6,417 nt of DNA. Origin: Rhodospirillales bacterium. GTDB lineage: Bacteria > Pseudomonadota > Alphaproteobacteria > Rhodospirillales > Magnetospirillaceae. Below, piece by piece: positions 6,262 to 6,417 of the stretch. The stretch is taken from positions 1 through 6,417 of the forward strand of contig JASHSH010000418.1 in NCBI GenBank assembly GCA_030040955.1, in the 5' to 3' direction. The stretch's first letter is position 1; each line of letters starts with the position of its first letter. The notes under the pieces were generated by a model. That model did not search any database. It saw nothing but the letters and a program-made list of their open reading frames with translations, and was not told the origin of the DNA. The translations under genes and the position numbers were made by a program.

Positions 6262-6417
6262 TTCGCCCCCTCGATCACCACGTTGGCGATGCGGTCGGGC
6301 ACGATCACCACCTTCGGCTTCGCCTTGCCGTCGAGTTGCGCGCGCACGAAGGGAAGGTCGAGCACGGCGGCCTCGACGGATGCGCGGTCGGCGCCCTTGG
6401 CGAAGCGCAGCTCGCCG
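6258..6417 (-). CDS. leuS: Leucyl-tRNA synthetase, C-terminal 52 residues only
   Basis: Only the end of the gene is in the window; the 5' part lies beyond 6417. The translated fragment begins GELRFAKGADRASVEAAV and ends KPKVVIVPDRIANVVIEGAK before the TGA at 6260-6258. This matches the small C-terminal domain of bacterial LeuRS, which contacts the tRNA elbow: a (N)GKLR-type strand, an acidic helix and the final K-V-I-V-P-x-R-x-x-N-x-V strand. LeuRS charges tRNA-Leu and is essential. Its position immediately upstream of lptE and holA is the usual order in Alphaproteobacteria and supports the call. The overlap with lptE is 4 nt (ATGA); GAGGGGG at 6266-6272 inside leuS is the lptE ribosome binding site. 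Confidence 0.88.
   Translation of the reverse strand, partial: GELRFAKGADRASVEAAVLDLPFVRAQLDGKAKPKVVIVPDRIANVVIEGAK

Overview
The window reads as an origin-proximal piece of a high-GC alphaproteobacterial chromosome. The evidence is gene order together with protein sequence. mnmG, rsmG, parA and parB run on the + strand. They converge on a - strand leuS, lptE, holA cluster, which is a familiar alphaproteobacterial arrangement. Long antisense open frames throughout are a by-product of the GC-rich third codon positions. I cannot place the organism below class level.

Positions 1-3913 (+ strand) hold a compact operon: the 3' part of mnmG (tRNA wobble-uridine modification), rsmG (16S rRNA m7G methyltransferase), parA and parB (chromosome segregation). 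Genes overlap by 4 or 17 nt, so translational coupling is likely. A perfect 16-bp parS centromere site lies inside the 5' end of rsmG (1624-1639), about 0.55 kb upstream of parA. The site, its binding protein (ParB) and the ATPase that moves the complex (ParA) are therefore encoded within about 2.3 kb.

Positions 3914-4648 form the convergent junction. It is occupied by something that looks foreign: a 125-bp spacer with an inverted repeat and three GANTC motifs, then a 192-aa gene of unknown function (4039-4617). This gene is much more AT-rich than its neighbours. It carries an R-N-x3-H motif resembling that of HEPN-fold proteins, and it is the only gene here I cannot name.

Positions 4649-6417 (- strand) hold holA (DNA polymerase III delta subunit), lptE (LPS-assembly outer-membrane lipoprotein) and the last 52 codons of leuS (leucyl-tRNA synthetase). 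They are transcribed in the order leuS, lptE, holA, again with 4-nt stop/start overlaps.

Most of the window is conserved housekeeping sequence. The points deserving a second look are the accessory gene at the junction, the parS embedded in rsmG, and the spacer in front of the accessory gene.
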